Shown: positions 18,968 through 30,189, counted from the stretch's first letter. The stretch: DNA of 64,000 nucleotides from Streptomyces sp. ATexAB-D23 (GCF_000373645.1 NZ_KB892014.1:62001-126000), one strand, 5' to 3'. Numbers and translations are program-made. The notes: generated by a model not told the origin, from the sequence alone.

Positions 18968-19390
18968 TTGGCTCGTCACATCTACAGCTGCCCGCTGCGC
19001 TGGTCGGACATGGACGCCTTCGGCCACGTCAACAACGTGGTCTTCCTCCGCTACCTGGAGGAGGCGCGCATCGACTTCATGTTCCGGCTGGCGCCGGGGG
19101 ACGGCTCGCCGTCCTTCGCCGGCGGCTCCGTCGTGGCGCGGCACGAGATCGACTACCTGCGGCCCCTGGTCCACCGGCACCGTCCGGTGACCGTCGAGTC
19201 CTGGGTCACGAAGATAGGCGCCGCGTCGCTGACGATCGCCTACGAGGTCAAGGACCCGGAGCAGGTCTACGTACGGGCCTCGACCGTCGTCGTGCCGTAC
19301 AACCTGGCCGAGGAGCGCCCCCGGCGGATCTCCGCGGAGGAGAAGCTGTTCCTCCAGGAGTACCTGGCCGAGGAGCCCGCCGCGGTATGA
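18968..19390 (+). CDS. Acyl-CoA thioesterase (4-hydroxybenzoyl-CoA thioesterase-like hotdog fold)
   Basis: 140 residues of a single hotdog domain. The family motif WSDMDAFGHVNNVVFLRYLE near residues 12-31 includes the Asp in DAFGHVNN that serves as catalytic base in this class. The strand pattern VTVESWVTKIGAASLTIAYE follows. The enzyme is expected to hydrolyse a short or aromatic acyl-CoA in the cytoplasm. It begins 5 bases after ettA with a TTG start and no Shine-Dalgarno. The first 21 bases match those of ettA at 16 positions although the proteins are unrelated. It overlaps the next gene by ATGA, so ettA, this gene and the next form an operon. Confidence 0.9.
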   Translation: MARHIYSCPLRWSDMDAFGHVNNVVFLRYLEEARIDFMFRLAPGDGSPSFAGGSVVARHEIDYLRPLVHRHRPVTVESWVTKIGAASLTIAYEVKDPEQVYVRASTVVVPYNLAEERPRRISAEEKLFLQEYLAEEPAAV

Positions 19391-20079
19391 CGGTGTCCCT
19401 GCAGTCGCTGCGGTTCGCCGACGCGAGGGAGGCCGCGGATCTCGCGGCCTTCCTCGGCCGGCTGCTCCACTACGACCGGGCCGCGGCCGTACGCCTCCAG
19501 TCGGGCGGCGGCGCGCTCGCCGTGTTCGGCAGGCCGCCGTCGTTCGACGTGCTGGCGATCCGGGCGGCGCGGCTGGCGGACGCGCGCGACTTCGACGTCA
19601 CGGTCTCGGCCGGGGAACTCCTGGAGTCCCTCTCCGCCGAAGGCCCGGACGCCGGAACCGGCGTCCTGCCCGCCCCGGTGACCGGGCCGCCCTGGGCCGG
19701 TGTCCTCCCGCCGCGCGGCGGCTGGGCCGAGCGTCCCGGGCTGCCCGACCCCGCCTCCCTGCGCGCCGCGCTGAACGCCGCGGTCACCGAGTTCAGGACC
19801 CGCGACGAGGCCCTGCCCGAGGAGCGGCGCACCCGGGCCGAGCGGGACCGCATCGGGCACGACATCTGGTCGCGCACCGTCGCCGCCACGGAACTCCCGC
19901 TGCGCGCCGTGCACGCCGCGCAGGCTCTCGGCTTCCTGCGCGCCGCCCCCGGCTTCCCCGTCGCCCTGCTGGCGGCCGGTGGCTGGCTGAGGCTGCGCAC
20001 CCCGTACGGTTCCATCGCGCTGCGCCGGGCGGGCGCGGCCGGCGGCCTCGGGAACCTCGCGGTCTCCGTACGCGGCTGA
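19387..20079 (+). CDS. Conserved hypothetical protein in the ettA operon
   Basis: 230 residues, soluble, Ala/Leu/Arg-rich, with no signal peptide or membrane helix. Visible blocks are SLQSLRFADAREAADLAAFL, GRLLHYDRAAAVRLQSGGG and a C-terminal PYGSIALRRAGAAGGLGNLA. I do not recognise the family. The N-terminal fold (beta-alpha with 'DRAAAVRLQ') looks like a small alpha/beta domain, and the C-terminal half is mostly helical. Its ATG overlaps the thioesterase stop (ATGA). Co-translation with the thioesterase and ettA is the only functional clue. Confidence 0.85.
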   Translation: MTVSLQSLRFADAREAADLAAFLGRLLHYDRAAAVRLQSGGGALAVFGRPPSFDVLAIRAARLADARDFDVTVSAGELLESLSAEGPDAGTGVLPAPVTGPPWAGVLPPRGGWAERPGLPDPASLRAALNAAVTEFRTRDEALPEERRTRAERDRIGHDIWSRTVAATELPLRAVHAAQALGFLRAAPGFPVALLAAGGWLRLRTPYGSIALRRAGAAGGLGNLAVSVRG

Positions 20080-20092
20080 CCCGCCGCCCCGG

Positions 20093-21142
20093 TCACCAGC
20101 GCATGTGCACGTCCTCCGCCCAGCCCAGCAGGCGGTCCACCGCGATCTCCTCGCCGTCGTCGGTGCGGACGCGGCCGTCGTAGTGGCCGAAGCACTGGTC
20201 GGTGCGGTTGGCGATCAGACCGGTCTCGGTACGGGCCCTGCGGTTGTGGAACGGGGTGAACGTCAGGTCCACCTGGCCGGTCAGCGGGGTGCGGATGGTC
20301 CACGGGGCGAGCGGATCGGCCGGTGACCAGCGCCAGGCCAGCTCCTCGCCGATCTTGCTGAGCCGGCCGTCCACACAGAGCCCGTTCTCCGTGGAGCCGC
20401 TGCCCAGGGTCCAGCGCCCGCCGAACTGGAGGCCCACGGTGTGCCCGTCGGTGCGCCCGGAGGCGGCGCCCCAGTTCCAGTCGACCGTACGCGGCCAGCG
20501 GCCCCGGCCGTGGTCCAGGACGGCCCAGGTGTCGTCCCCGTCGAACTCCAGGAACTCGCTGCCGATCCGGACCCGGCCGGACGCGGGCAGCGCGGTCTGC
20601 TTCGAGGTGTACTGGAAGCGCCGGCTGTCCCAGGGCACGACCACGGAGAGCGATTCGTGGCCCGGCGGCCGGGCCACCAGGAGGTCCACTTCGAGCGGCA
20701 GCCGCTCCTGGGTCAGGCAGCGCGCCCGCAGCCGGGTGCCGCCGGGCTCGTCGCGGATCTCGACGCGCACCTTGCCGCCCGTGGGGCGCGCCGGGCCGGT
20801 CACCACGTCCGGGGAGCCGGGGGCGCCGGCCACGGTGTCGGGGAGCTGGACTCCGCGGCCCGCCGGGATGATCGCGGTCCGCTCCAACTCCAGGCCGCCC
20901 GGCGCGTATTCGAGCAGGTAGACGGTGTTCAGGGCGAGGAAGTCCAGGTCGCTGACGGTCAGCGCCACCAGATGCGTGGGTGTCGTCACGCACCAGTACT
21001 CCCAGCGCTTCGTCCGGCCCCAGCCGCGCAGATTGGCGCGGTGCAGCGGCACCCGCGACCAGCCGACCGCCGCCTGATTGAGCGTGCCGTCGGGCAGACA
21101 CAGGTCGACCGGCTCGGTGATCTCGCGTTCGAACGTCGTCAT
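20093..21142 (-). CDS. DUF2804 domain protein
   Basis: 349 residues, beta-rich, matching DUF2804 over the full length. Examples are the N-terminal LCLPDGTLNQAAVGWSR and RTKRWEYWCV, the central VPWDSRRFQYTSKQTALP and WAVLDHGRGRWPRTVDWNWG, and the C-terminal DQCFGHYDGRV. The many Trp/Arg/Asp residues suggest a lipocalin- or carotenoid-1,2-hydratase-like beta barrel (related fold), but no activity has been established for the family. It is oriented convergently to the preceding gene with 13 bases between stops, and may be the distal gene of the leftward ABC/FtsX unit. Confidence 0.88.
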   Translation of the reverse strand: MTTFEREITEPVDLCLPDGTLNQAAVGWSRVPLHRANLRGWGRTKRWEYWCVTTPTHLVALTVSDLDFLALNTVYLLEYAPGGLELERTAIIPAGRGVQLPDTVAGAPGSPDVVTGPARPTGGKVRVEIRDEPGGTRLRARCLTQERLPLEVDLLVARPPGHESLSVVVPWDSRRFQYTSKQTALPASGRVRIGSEFLEFDGDDTWAVLDHGRGRWPRTVDWNWGAASGRTDGHTVGLQFGGRWTLGSGSTENGLCVDGRLSKIGEELAWRWSPADPLAPWTIRTPLTGQVDLTFTPFHNRRARTETGLIANRTDQCFGHYDGRVRTDDGEEIAVDRLLGWAEDVHMRW

Positions 21143-21199
21143 GGCCGGATCCTAACGGCCGTTCACCGGCCTGCCTCGACGGCGGTCACCCCGCGGCCG

Positions 21200-22188
<989 letters not shown>

Positions 22189-22192
<4 letters not shown>

Positions 22193-25002
22193 CGGGAGTC
22201 TCCTGCCCTGAGTTCGGTGATCGATCCGCGGCGGCCCGCCCACCAGGCCTGCGCCCCGGCCACCGCGGCGGCGAGGACGATCACGCCCAGCGCCGGCAGG
22301 ACCAGGGACCACGGGTCGGTGCGCAGCGGCGCGGTGTCCAGCAGGCTGGAGCCGGGACCGGTCGAGAGCGCGAGGTGCACCAGGTCGATGCCCGGTGCGA
22401 GCAGTGCGATGGTGGCCCGGCCGACGAGCAGCCCGCCCACGGCGGCGAGCAGGGCCTGCGGCATGGCCTCGAAGCCGAGGAGGCGCCCGCCCTGCCGGGA
22501 GGTGAGACCCATGGTGCGCAGCCGGGCCAGCAGCGTGGTGCGTTCCGGGGCGGTCCGCAGCAGCGAGAGGAGCACGGCGAGCAGGGCGTACCCGGCACCG
22601 GCCGCGATGGCCGCCAGGTAGATCCGCTCGGCGCCGTTCTGCATCGGGGTGTCGACGTACGAGGCGCGCTGCTCGGAGCGCAGCTGTACGGAGAATCCCT
22701 TGCCCGCGTCGGCGGCGGCCTCGCGCAGCCCGGCGGCGTCCGGGCGGTCGCCGGTGAGGAGGAGCGCGGTGGTCTGCCGGTGGGTGAGGGCGGAGGCGTC
22801 GACGATCATGAAGGAGGTGTCGGAGACGGCGGGCGTGCGGGTGACCGTGCCGGCCACCCGTACCTTGAAGTCACCGGCCAGCGACTGGAGGTCGCGCGCC
22901 CCGTCCCCGAGCCGCTCGGCGACCGAGGGTGAGGCGATCACCGGCAGGACCCGGTCCTTCGACGCGGGCCGCCCCTTCTCCGGCCGCGCGTCGGTGGCCT
23001 TCAGCCGGCCGGCCGGGAAGGAGCCGAGGCCGACGTCGCGGGCCAGCCGGGCGTACGCCTCCGGGTCTACGCCGATCAGCGTCGCGCCCTTCGCGTCCTC
23101 GAACCCGCCGGCCGCGGGCGGCAGCGAGACCCCGTACTCGATCTGGACCCGCACCACCTCGCGTACGCCGTCCGCCGCGCCGGCCGCGCGGATCAGGGCG
23201 GCGGGCAGCGGTGCGGAATCGCCCGGACCGCTGATCCGGGCGTCGGCCCCGGTGGCGAGCACGGCCGCGTCGTCACGGGCGTCCGCGACCCCCGCGAGGA
23301 CCGAGCCGCCGAACGCCGCCGTCGTCAGCGCGACCAGCAGCGCGAGCAGCGGCAGGGTGCCGGAGGCCGAGGAGCGGCCCGCCCGCGCCAGCGACAGGAA
23401 GCCGACCGCACCGCGCATCCGGGCCACGGACCGCAGCGCGAGCCGCAGCGGCAGCGGGTAGAGCCGGACCAGGACCACGGCAGCGATCAGCGCGACCAGC
23501 ACGGGCGCGGCGCTGACCAGCAGGTCGGTGCCGCCCGCGCTGTCCGTGCCGCGCCGGCGCAGCGCCGCGACGGCGCCGACGGCCAGCACCAGCAGGGTCA
23601 GCTCGGCGACCGTACGCCGCCGGGACGGGCGGGCGGTCGCCAGGTCGTCCCGGGCGCCGTGCAGCTGGTGCTTGCGGTGCAGGAGGGCCGTGTGCAGCGG
23701 GAGGGCCGCGCAGACCAGCACGACGACCGCGCCGGCCCCGGCCACGGCGGGCAGCATCCTGGCCTCGCCCACGGCAAGGACCGCGAGCAGCAGCCCCAGC
23801 GCACCCGCCGGCACGGCCGTCACCGCGGTCTCGGCGAGCAGCCGGCCCCCGATGCCGGCCAGGGACCCGCCGCGGGCCCGCAGCAGGGCCAGTTCGGCGT
23901 GCCGGCGGCCCGCGATCAGGCCGCCCGTCATCAGCAGCACGACGGCGGCGACGGCCCCGATGCCGACGGCGGCCACCGTGACGACCGGCTCGATCGCCGC
24001 GCGCATGCCGTCGTAGGAGGCCAGGATCTCGTCCAGGTCGGTGGTGACGGTGACCGTTTCCCCGGCCAGTTGGCGCATCGTGAGCAGTCCGGGGCCGCCC
24101 TCCAGCGAGGCGACCGCCGTACGCAGCCGGTCCACGTCGCGGGAGTTCAGGCGGGAGCTGTCCGGCGCGAGCCGCCAGTACAGCTCGGGCTGCCCCGTCG
24201 TGGCGAGCAGGGCCGGGCCGGCGTCCGGGGGCAGCAGGAGCGCGGCCGTCCAGTAGTAGCGCGGGCTGTCCTTGCTGGGGATGGGGACCAGCGACGGGGT
24301 GCGCAGCAGCTGCTCGGCCGACCAGTAGGAGGCCTTCGGGTGCTTCGGGGCGACGATGCCGGTGACGCGTACGGTCACCTTCCCGCCGCCCCTGGTCGGG
24401 ACGGCGACCGTCGCGCCGGCCTCGATCCGCAGCGCCTTCGCGGTCGCCTCGGTCACGGCCGCCTCGACCTCGCGGGTCTCCATCGTCACCTGGCCGCGCG
24501 CCTTCGGCCACGACCCCGTGCGCAGGGTGGCGTGGTCGGGCAGCGCGGACTGCGTGACGTAGGTCAGGGCCGGGTCGATGCCGTACGGGCGGGGGAGCCA
24601 GGTCTCCTTCGCCGCGACCGGGTCCGAGGTGCGGACCCCGTAGGCGGACTGGGCGGCGTCGGCCCGCACCGGGTCGGGCAGCGCGTCCAGGATGCGGCGC
24701 TGCGCGGCGGCCATCGTGGCCCCGCGCACCGCCTCCTCGCGCGCGGCGGCCGGCAGTTCCAGTCCCGGCTGCGGGCCGCTCACCTCCAGGACGCTGCGCC
24801 TCGGTTCGACGACGTCGAGGTCGTGGCGCAGCCCCTGGCCCTCGTAGCGGTCGACGGAGCGGGGGAAGGCGGCGGCGAGGAACGCCGTCACCAGCACCAG
24901 CAGGAAGAACGCGCAGGCGGCGCCGGGCGCGGTCCGCAGCCGGGTCCGTACCCAGGGGGCGGAGGCGGCCGCCGTGCGGGGGGTTCTCGAACGCGGGCTC
25001 AT
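22189..25002 (-). CDS. FtsX-like permease of ABC exporter (second permease)
   Basis: 937 residues. One N-terminal membrane helix (residues about 30-50, AACAFFLLVLVTAFLAAAF) is followed by a large extracytoplasmic region to about 310. A set of helices with FtsX signatures follows (GGLIAGRRHAELALLRARGG), then a second extracytoplasmic domain (about 560-760) and a final FtsX helix set (LLARLRTMGLTSRQGGRLLG). The doubled FtsX architecture is that of MacB/YtrF-like long permeases in actinobacteria. Coupled to the ATPase by a 4-base overlap and separated from the upstream permease by one base. Confidence 0.92.
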
Positions 25003-25003
25003 G

Positions 25004-28000
25004 TCAGTGGTCCCCCTGGTGGCGCAGCGAAATCGCGGGGTCGGCGCGGCGCAGGGCGAGGGCCGCGACGATGAGCAGCGGCAGGGCCGCGACCCCGGCC
25101 AGCAGCAGCGCGACCTGTCCGGCCGGCAGCCGCACCAGCACCGACGGCACCGGCTGGGCCGCCTGTCCGGTCAGCACGATCAGCGGCACCACCGCCCGGG
25201 TGAGCAGCGCCCCCAGCGCGCCACCGACCAGCAGGGCGATGGCGATCAGCACGCCCTGCTCGGCCGCGGTCATCCGCGCCAGCTGGCGGCGCGGGGTGCC
25301 CAGCGCGCGCAGCACGGCGAACTCGGCGGAACGCTCCCGCTGCGAGCCGGTCGCCGCCACCGCGAAGCCGACCGCGGCCAGGGCCGCCGCGACGACCGCC
25401 ACCGCGAGCAGCGCCGACTGCGGGCCCGCCCCCAGCGGATCGCTGACCAGTTCGTCGGCGACCTCGTCGCGGACCAGCACCTGCGCGGGGTCGGTGTCGG
25501 GCAGGGCGCGCAGCGCGGCGGCTGCTTCGGCGGTGCGGCCGGGGGCGGTGCTCAGCCACCACTCGGTGGCGGTGAGCCGGGCGCTCGGCCGCTGGGCGAA
25601 GACCTGGCCCAGGGACCTGAGGTCGAGCAGCAGCGCCCCGCCGTCCCTGGCCCGCCGGTACTCCGTGGTCGCCTCGGCGGAGCCGCCGGGGCCGGTCGTC
25701 GGCAGCCGGTGCACGGTCCGCGCGATCTTCACCCGGACCCGTTCGCCGGCCAGCGTGACGTCGACGGCCTGCCCGGTCGTCGCCCCGGTGGCCTTGAGAT
25801 AGGCGTCCGTGGCGACCGCCTGGATCATGGCCGGGGCCTTGGGCCGCTCCGCGGTGATCCGCACGTTGAGGGCGGGCACCGAGTACACCGCGTCCTCGTC
25901 GGTGACCGAGCCGGTGAGGTAGTCGACGCCCAGCGGGGTGGCGGCCGACGCGGTGGGGAAGGCGGCCGCGCCGGGCTGCACGTCGCCGAACGAGTCGGCG
26001 CTCACGGCGGCCTGCCAGCGGAAACCGGAAGGCAGCGGGACCGGCCGTTCGGCGCCGTCCTCGCTGACCGTGCGCAGCTGGGTGACGGCGAGCCGGTGCG
26101 ACTCGCCGTGAGCGACGGGCTGCTTGTCGTCCAGCTCGAAGCCGGTGACGGCCAGCCCGCCGGCGGCGGCCACCTTGATCTCGAACGGGCGGACCTTCCC
26201 GTCGGCCGGCACGGCCCCGGCGGCCACCTGGTACGGGAGGCCGTAGCGGTCCTCCAGCAACACGGTGAGCTGCGGGGCCATGCCGGAGGGCGAGGTCTGG
26301 TGGGCGGCGGCCGGTACGGAGATCGCCAGGTCGAAGCGGAGCCGGGTGCTGCCGTCGGGCAGCGGCAGCCCGGTGCGCGCGGTCTTCTCCGGAGCCAGCG
26401 AGTCGAACAGCCGGGCGCTGGAGCCGCCGGCGAGGTCGTCGCGCATCAGCATCCGCTCGTCGGCGTGCGCGGTGTCCAGCGCGAGGATGTCGGCGGTGCG
26501 CTCGTCGGAGAGGTCCACCGTCGTCCGGAAGGCGGGCGCCACCTCGCGTACGCCCGGCAGCCCCTCGTACGCACCGGACTTGGCCGGGTCCGCGCTGACG
26601 CCGCCGGTCATGCGCACCGAGGCGCCGGACCTGAAGTCGGCCTGGTCGCTCTGCGAACGGTTCCACGAGGCGCTCTGCCCGATCGCCAGCATGCCCATCG
26701 CCACCGAGAGGACCAGCAGCAGGACCGGCCCGGCACCCCGCAGGGGCCGGCGGCTGAACTGCCAGCCGGCCAGGGCGGTCGCGAGCCCCCGGCCGCCCGC
26801 CGCCCGGCGCTCCGCGAGGCGTGCGGCGGGCGGCAGCAGCCGCAGGGTCAGCACGGTCCCGGCGAGCAGGGCCAGCGCGGGCGCGGCCACGAGCAGCGGG
26901 TCGATTCCGAGCCCGCCCGAGCGGTCGCCGCTGAGCGCGCCGCTGCCCGAGCCCTTGGTCTGCCGGTCCAGCTGCCAGTAAGCGACGGCCGCGATCAGCA
27001 GCAGCGCCAGGTCCGCGCCCGCCCGGACCGGTGCGGGCAGCGCGGCCGAACGCGTCGAGCGCCTGCCCCCGGAGCTGGCGGCCAGCGCGGGTGCCACCAC
27101 GGCGAGCGCGCAGGCCAGCGCGGTGACGGCGGCGATCAGCCACACCTGCCCCGTGGCCCCGGTGTCCAGGCGCAGACCGATCCGGGAGAGTTCGCCTCGG
27201 TCGGCGAGGAGCCGGGTCAGCGGGCCGGCGAGCAGCGGCGCGACGACGGCGGCGGGCAGCGCGAGCAGCAGCGCCTCGACGGCCGCGAGCGAGGTGATCC
27301 GGGCACGCGATCCGCCGCGTGCCCGCAGCAGTTCGGTCTCCCCGGCGCGTTCGCTGCTGAGCAGCCGGGCCACGAGCAGCAGGGCGTACCCGGCGAGCAG
27401 GACCAGCTGCACGGCCACGATCGTCAGCGTCGAGCGGGAGACCAACAGCGCGCGGTCGACCTGGTCGAGCACGGTGGGCAGGGACGTCTGCGCGCTCGCC
27501 CCGTCCTTGAACCCGGGCAGGGCCAGCAGCTTCTTCGGGCCTGTGGTCGCCGCGTCGTGCAGGGCCTCCATACGGCCGGTGGTGACGGTCCGGAAGTCGG
27601 CGGAGGCCAGCCAGGACACCTCGCCCGAGCTGATCCGCCCCGAGCCGAGCACGGCCGGGTCGGTGAGCAGCGGGCCGTAGGTCGTGAAGACGACCTTGCG
27701 GACGCCGCGACCGCCGAGCGCGTCCAACTGCCAGTACGGGTCGGCCTGGTCGGCGGCCTTGTAGAGCCCGGTGATCACGACGCGCACCGGCTTGCCGCCC
27801 AGCCGGTCGGTGACCTTCAGCCGCGCCCCGGGCTTCAGCGACAGGGCGTCGGCTGCGGTCGAGGGGAGGGCGACCTCGACGGGGCCGCCGCTCTTCCCCG
27901 CCCCGGCGACGGGCATGCGGCCGGCGGTGAGGCGGACGCGGCTGCGGTCCAGCGAGGCGAAGTGGGTGAGGTCCGGGTCACCGCGCCGGGCGGCCGGGGC

Positions 28001-28324
28001 CTGGAGGCCACGCGGCAGCGCGTACGGACCGGAGGCCTCCAGCTTCCGTACGGTCACCGGCAGGCCGTCGAAGGTCTCCCGGGCGGCCTCGCGTGCCGCG
28101 GCGTCGGCGGACTCCCGCTCGCCGGGCTCCAGTTGCGCGGAGACCAGGAGCGCGGCGGGGACGGCCGAGCGGTGGGTGAGGGTGTGGCGCAGCGCGGCGT
28201 CCCCGATGGAACCGGAGAACGCGGTGAGCGCGGCCAGTACCGAGGTGGTCAGGAGCACGGCCAGCACGGCCGCGGCGAGAAGGAGCCGGTGCGCCCTCAC
28301 CCGCAGAAAGACGAACCCCGTCAC
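25004..28324 (-). CDS. FtsX-like permease of ABC exporter (first permease)
   Basis: About 1106 residues with the same doubled FtsX layout as its neighbour: N-terminal helix (LLLAAAVLAVLLTTSVLAAL), large extracytoplasmic domain, FtsX block RLLSSERAGETELLRARGGS, second extracytoplasmic domain, and final block RSAEFAVLRALGTPRRQLARM near the C-terminus. Two unequal long permeases plus one ATPase suggest a heterodimeric exporter or mechanotransmission complex; substrate unknown. The GTG at 28324 has AGGGGG six bases upstream; in-frame GTGs at 28342 and 28345 are alternatives adding seven residues or fewer. Confidence 0.9.
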   Translation of the reverse strand: MTGFVFLRVRAHRLLLAAAVLAVLLTTSVLAALTAFSGSIGDAALRHTLTHRSAVPAALLVSAQLEPGERESADAAAREAARETFDGLPVTVRKLEASGPYALPRGLQAPAARRGDPDLTHFASLDRSRVRLTAGRMPVAGAGKSGGPVEVALPSTAADALSLKPGARLKVTDRLGGKPVRVVITGLYKAADQADPYWQLDALGGRGVRKVVFTTYGPLLTDPAVLGSGRISSGEVSWLASADFRTVTTGRMEALHDAATTGPKKLLALPGFKDGASAQTSLPTVLDQVDRALLVSRSTLTIVAVQLVLLAGYALLLVARLLSSERAGETELLRARGGSRARITSLAAVEALLLALPAAVVAPLLAGPLTRLLADRGELSRIGLRLDTGATGQVWLIAAVTALACALAVVAPALAASSGGRRSTRSAALPAPVRAGADLALLLIAAVAYWQLDRQTKGSGSGALSGDRSGGLGIDPLLVAAPALALLAGTVLTLRLLPPAARLAERRAAGGRGLATALAGWQFSRRPLRGAGPVLLLVLSVAMGMLAIGQSASWNRSQSDQADFRSGASVRMTGGVSADPAKSGAYEGLPGVREVAPAFRTTVDLSDERTADILALDTAHADERMLMRDDLAGGSSARLFDSLAPEKTARTGLPLPDGSTRLRFDLAISVPAAAHQTSPSGMAPQLTVLLEDRYGLPYQVAAGAVPADGKVRPFEIKVAAAGGLAVTGFELDDKQPVAHGESHRLAVTQLRTVSEDGAERPVPLPSGFRWQAAVSADSFGDVQPGAAAFPTASAATPLGVDYLTGSVTDEDAVYSVPALNVRITAERPKAPAMIQAVATDAYLKATGATTGQAVDVTLAGERVRVKIARTVHRLPTTGPGGSAEATTEYRRARDGGALLLDLRSLGQVFAQRPSARLTATEWWLSTAPGRTAEAAAALRALPDTDPAQVLVRDEVADELVSDPLGAGPQSALLAVAVVAAALAAVGFAVAATGSQRERSAEFAVLRALGTPRRQLARMTAAEQGVLIAIALLVGGALGALLTRAVVPLIVLTGQAAQPVPSVLVRLPAGQVALLLAGVAALPLLIVAALALRRADPAISLRHQGDH

Positions 28325-28498
28325 ACCTGGCCCCCTAGTCACCACTCACGCAACGCCCGCCCCCTGCGCTGCCTGGATGCTGTCAGACGGCCGCTGCGTG
28401 TGGAAACCGCTTACGGGTACAACTTGATGGGATTGTGACCGGTATCCGGCCGCGGAGCACCGGATTCCGCACGTACATGTTCGCCCTGTGACCGCTTG

Positions 28499-28903
28499 TC
28501 AGCCGTCCGTGTTCACCATCGAGGCGGCCGCATAGGTGAGGTAGTCCCACAGCTGCCGCTCGTGCTCGGGTGCCAGGCCCAGTTCGTCCAGGGCCACGCG
28601 CATGTGGCCCAGCCAGGCGTCGTGCGCCGCGCGGTCCACCCGGAACGGCGCGTGCCGCATCCGCAGCCGGGGGTGCCCGCGCCGGTCGCTGTAGGTGCGC
28701 GGGCCGCCCCAGTACTGCATGAGGAAGAGCGCGAACCGCTCCTCGGCGGGCCCGAGATCCTCCTCCGGATACATCGGCCGCAGCAGCGGGTCGTCGGCGA
28801 CGCCCTGGTAGAAGCGGTGGACCAGGCGCCTGAAGGTCTCCTCGCCGCCGACCTGCTCGTAGAAGGTCAGCTCCTGCACCGTGTCGCGCGGATTCTCAGT
28901 CAC
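28499..28903 (-). CDS. glbO: Group II truncated haemoglobin (trHbO)
   Basis: 134 residues of a two-over-two globin. Helix B/E region YEQVGGEETFRRLVHRFYQG, the F-helix region with proximal His in RMRHAPFRV, and YWGGPRTYSDRRGHPRL match group II truncated haemoglobins (trHbO), including the conserved Trp in helix G (HDAWLGHM). The protein binds haem and reacts with oxygen, NO or peroxide; in actinobacteria it is linked to oxidative-stress tolerance and respiration. It starts at a GTG (28903). It is divergent from the oxidoreductase gene. Confidence 0.92.
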   Translation of the reverse strand: MTENPRDTVQELTFYEQVGGEETFRRLVHRFYQGVADDPLLRPMYPEEDLGPAEERFALFLMQYWGGPRTYSDRRGHPRLRMRHAPFRVDRAAHDAWLGHMRVALDELGLAPEHERQLWDYLTYAAASMVNTDG

Positions 28904-28977
28904 CCGTCCATGGTCGCAGACGCGCCGTCCGCGAGGAGGGGCCCCGGGTGATTCCGCCGGGGCAGCGGTATGAGCGC

Positions 28978-29019
28978 TTTACAGTTCGTGACACGAACCA
29001 TTATGTTCGTGTGACGAAC
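28978..29019 (+). promoter_or_regulatory. Promoter with two palindromic operators upstream of the oxidoreductase gene
   Basis: A -35-like TTTACA (28978-28983) and a -10-like TATGTT (29002-29007) are 18 bases apart. The spacer is filled by the perfect palindrome GTTCGTG-A-CACGAAC (28984-28998). A second site GTTCGT-GTG-ACGAAC (29005-29019) covers the -10 and start. A third relative (ATTCGTGGCGCGAAC, 30722-30736) lies 51 bases upstream of the marR gene. The arrangement is that of a repressor blocking RNA polymerase; the convergent MarR protein is the obvious candidate. Confidence 0.72.
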
Positions 29020-29067
29020 TACATGATGCGCGTATGTGTGCGTGCTCATTCAGGGATGGGGATCGGC

Positions 29068-30189
29068 ATGGAAAACGGAACGGCCCGTCGCACGGTTGTG
29101 GTCATCGGTGGGGGATACGGCGGATCGGCGGTCGCCAAAGCGCTCGACGAGGAAACCGATGTGGTGCTCATCGACCCCAAGGACGCGTTCGTCCACGCGG
29201 CGGGATCACTTCGGGCCCTGGTCAGGCCCGACTGGGCGGAGAACATCTTCTTCCCGTACGACACCCTCCTGAAGCGCGGCACCTTCCGCCGCGAACGGGC
29301 CGTCGCCGTCGACCCGGGCGGCGTCACCCTGGCCTCCGGCGAGCGGATCGCCGCCGACTACCTGGTGCTCGCGTCCGGCTCCGACTACCCGTTCCCGGCC
29401 AAGACGGACACCGACCTCTCCGGCGACGCGCTGGCCCGGATACGCGAAGCCCACGCGGAACTCGCCGCCGCCGGGCGGGTGCTGATCGCCGGCGCCGGAC
29501 CGGTCGGCCTCGAACTCTCCGGCGAGATCAAGGCGGTCTGGCCCGACAAGCACGTGATCGTCACCGACCCGGCCGATGAGCTGATGCCGGGCTTCCTGCC
29601 GGAGTTCCGCGAGGAACTGCTGCGCCAGCTGGCCGGGATCGGCGTCGAGCTGCGGCTCGGTACCGCGCTCGCCGGGGAACCGCCGGCCGAGCCGGGGCGC
29701 CTGAAGCCGTTCACGGTGACCACGACGGGCGGCGACGCGATCGAGGCCGACCTCTGGTTCCGCTGCTACGGCGTGCGCTCCAACGGCGGCTACCTCGCCG
29801 ACGGCCGGGTCGCCGACCGCGACGCGCAGGGCCGCGTCCCGGTCACCGAACGCCTCAACGTCGTGGGGCACGACCACATCTACGCCCTCGGCGACCTCAC
29901 CGGCCTGGCCGAGGCCAAGATGGCCGGGTACGCCATGAAGCACGCCGAGGTGGTGGCGGGCAACGTCCTGGCCCAGGTGCGCGGCGAGGTTCCGGCGGGC
30001 ACCTACCGGCCGTCGCCGCCCTCGGCGCTGCTGCCGCTCGGCCCCGGCGGCGGGGTGGGGCAGGTGCCCACCCCGGACGGCCCGGCCGTGCTGCCGGCCG
30101 CGCAGGTCAGCGCGTACAAGGGAAAGGACCTGTTCACCGGCCGCTTCGCCGAACTCTTCGGAATCACCCGCGACGAGGGCACGGCCTAA
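29068..30189 (+). CDS. FAD/NAD(P)-dependent oxidoreductase (AIF/NDH-2-like)
   Basis: About 373 residues. FAD-binding Rossmann motif VVVIGGGYGGSAVAK at the N-terminus; second nucleotide motif VLIAGAGPVGLELSGEI near residue 145 for NAD(P)H; FAD-contact segment HIYALGDLTG near 275. Overall arrangement resembles AMID/AIF-type single-subunit NADH:quinone or ferredoxin reductases. No membrane anchor or redox cysteine pair is seen. Start ATG at 29068 (GGGGA upstream); ATG at 29056 is a close alternative. Preceded by a two-operator promoter and convergent with, and overlapping by 4 bases, the marR gene; probably induced by a quinone, electrophile or phenolic ligand, as is usual for MarR-controlled oxidoreductases (inference). 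Confidence 0.9.
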   Translation: MENGTARRTVVVIGGGYGGSAVAKALDEETDVVLIDPKDAFVHAAGSLRALVRPDWAENIFFPYDTLLKRGTFRRERAVAVDPGGVTLASGERIAADYLVLASGSDYPFPAKTDTDLSGDALARIREAHAELAAAGRVLIAGAGPVGLELSGEIKAVWPDKHVIVTDPADELMPGFLPEFREELLRQLAGIGVELRLGTALAGEPPAEPGRLKPFTVTTTGGDAIEADLWFRCYGVRSNGGYLADGRVADRDAQGRVPVTERLNVVGHDHIYALGDLTGLAEAKMAGYAMKHAEVVAGNVLAQVRGEVPAGTYRPSPPSALLPLGPGGGVGQVPTPDGPAVLPAAQVSAYKGKDLFTGRFAELFGITRDEGTA

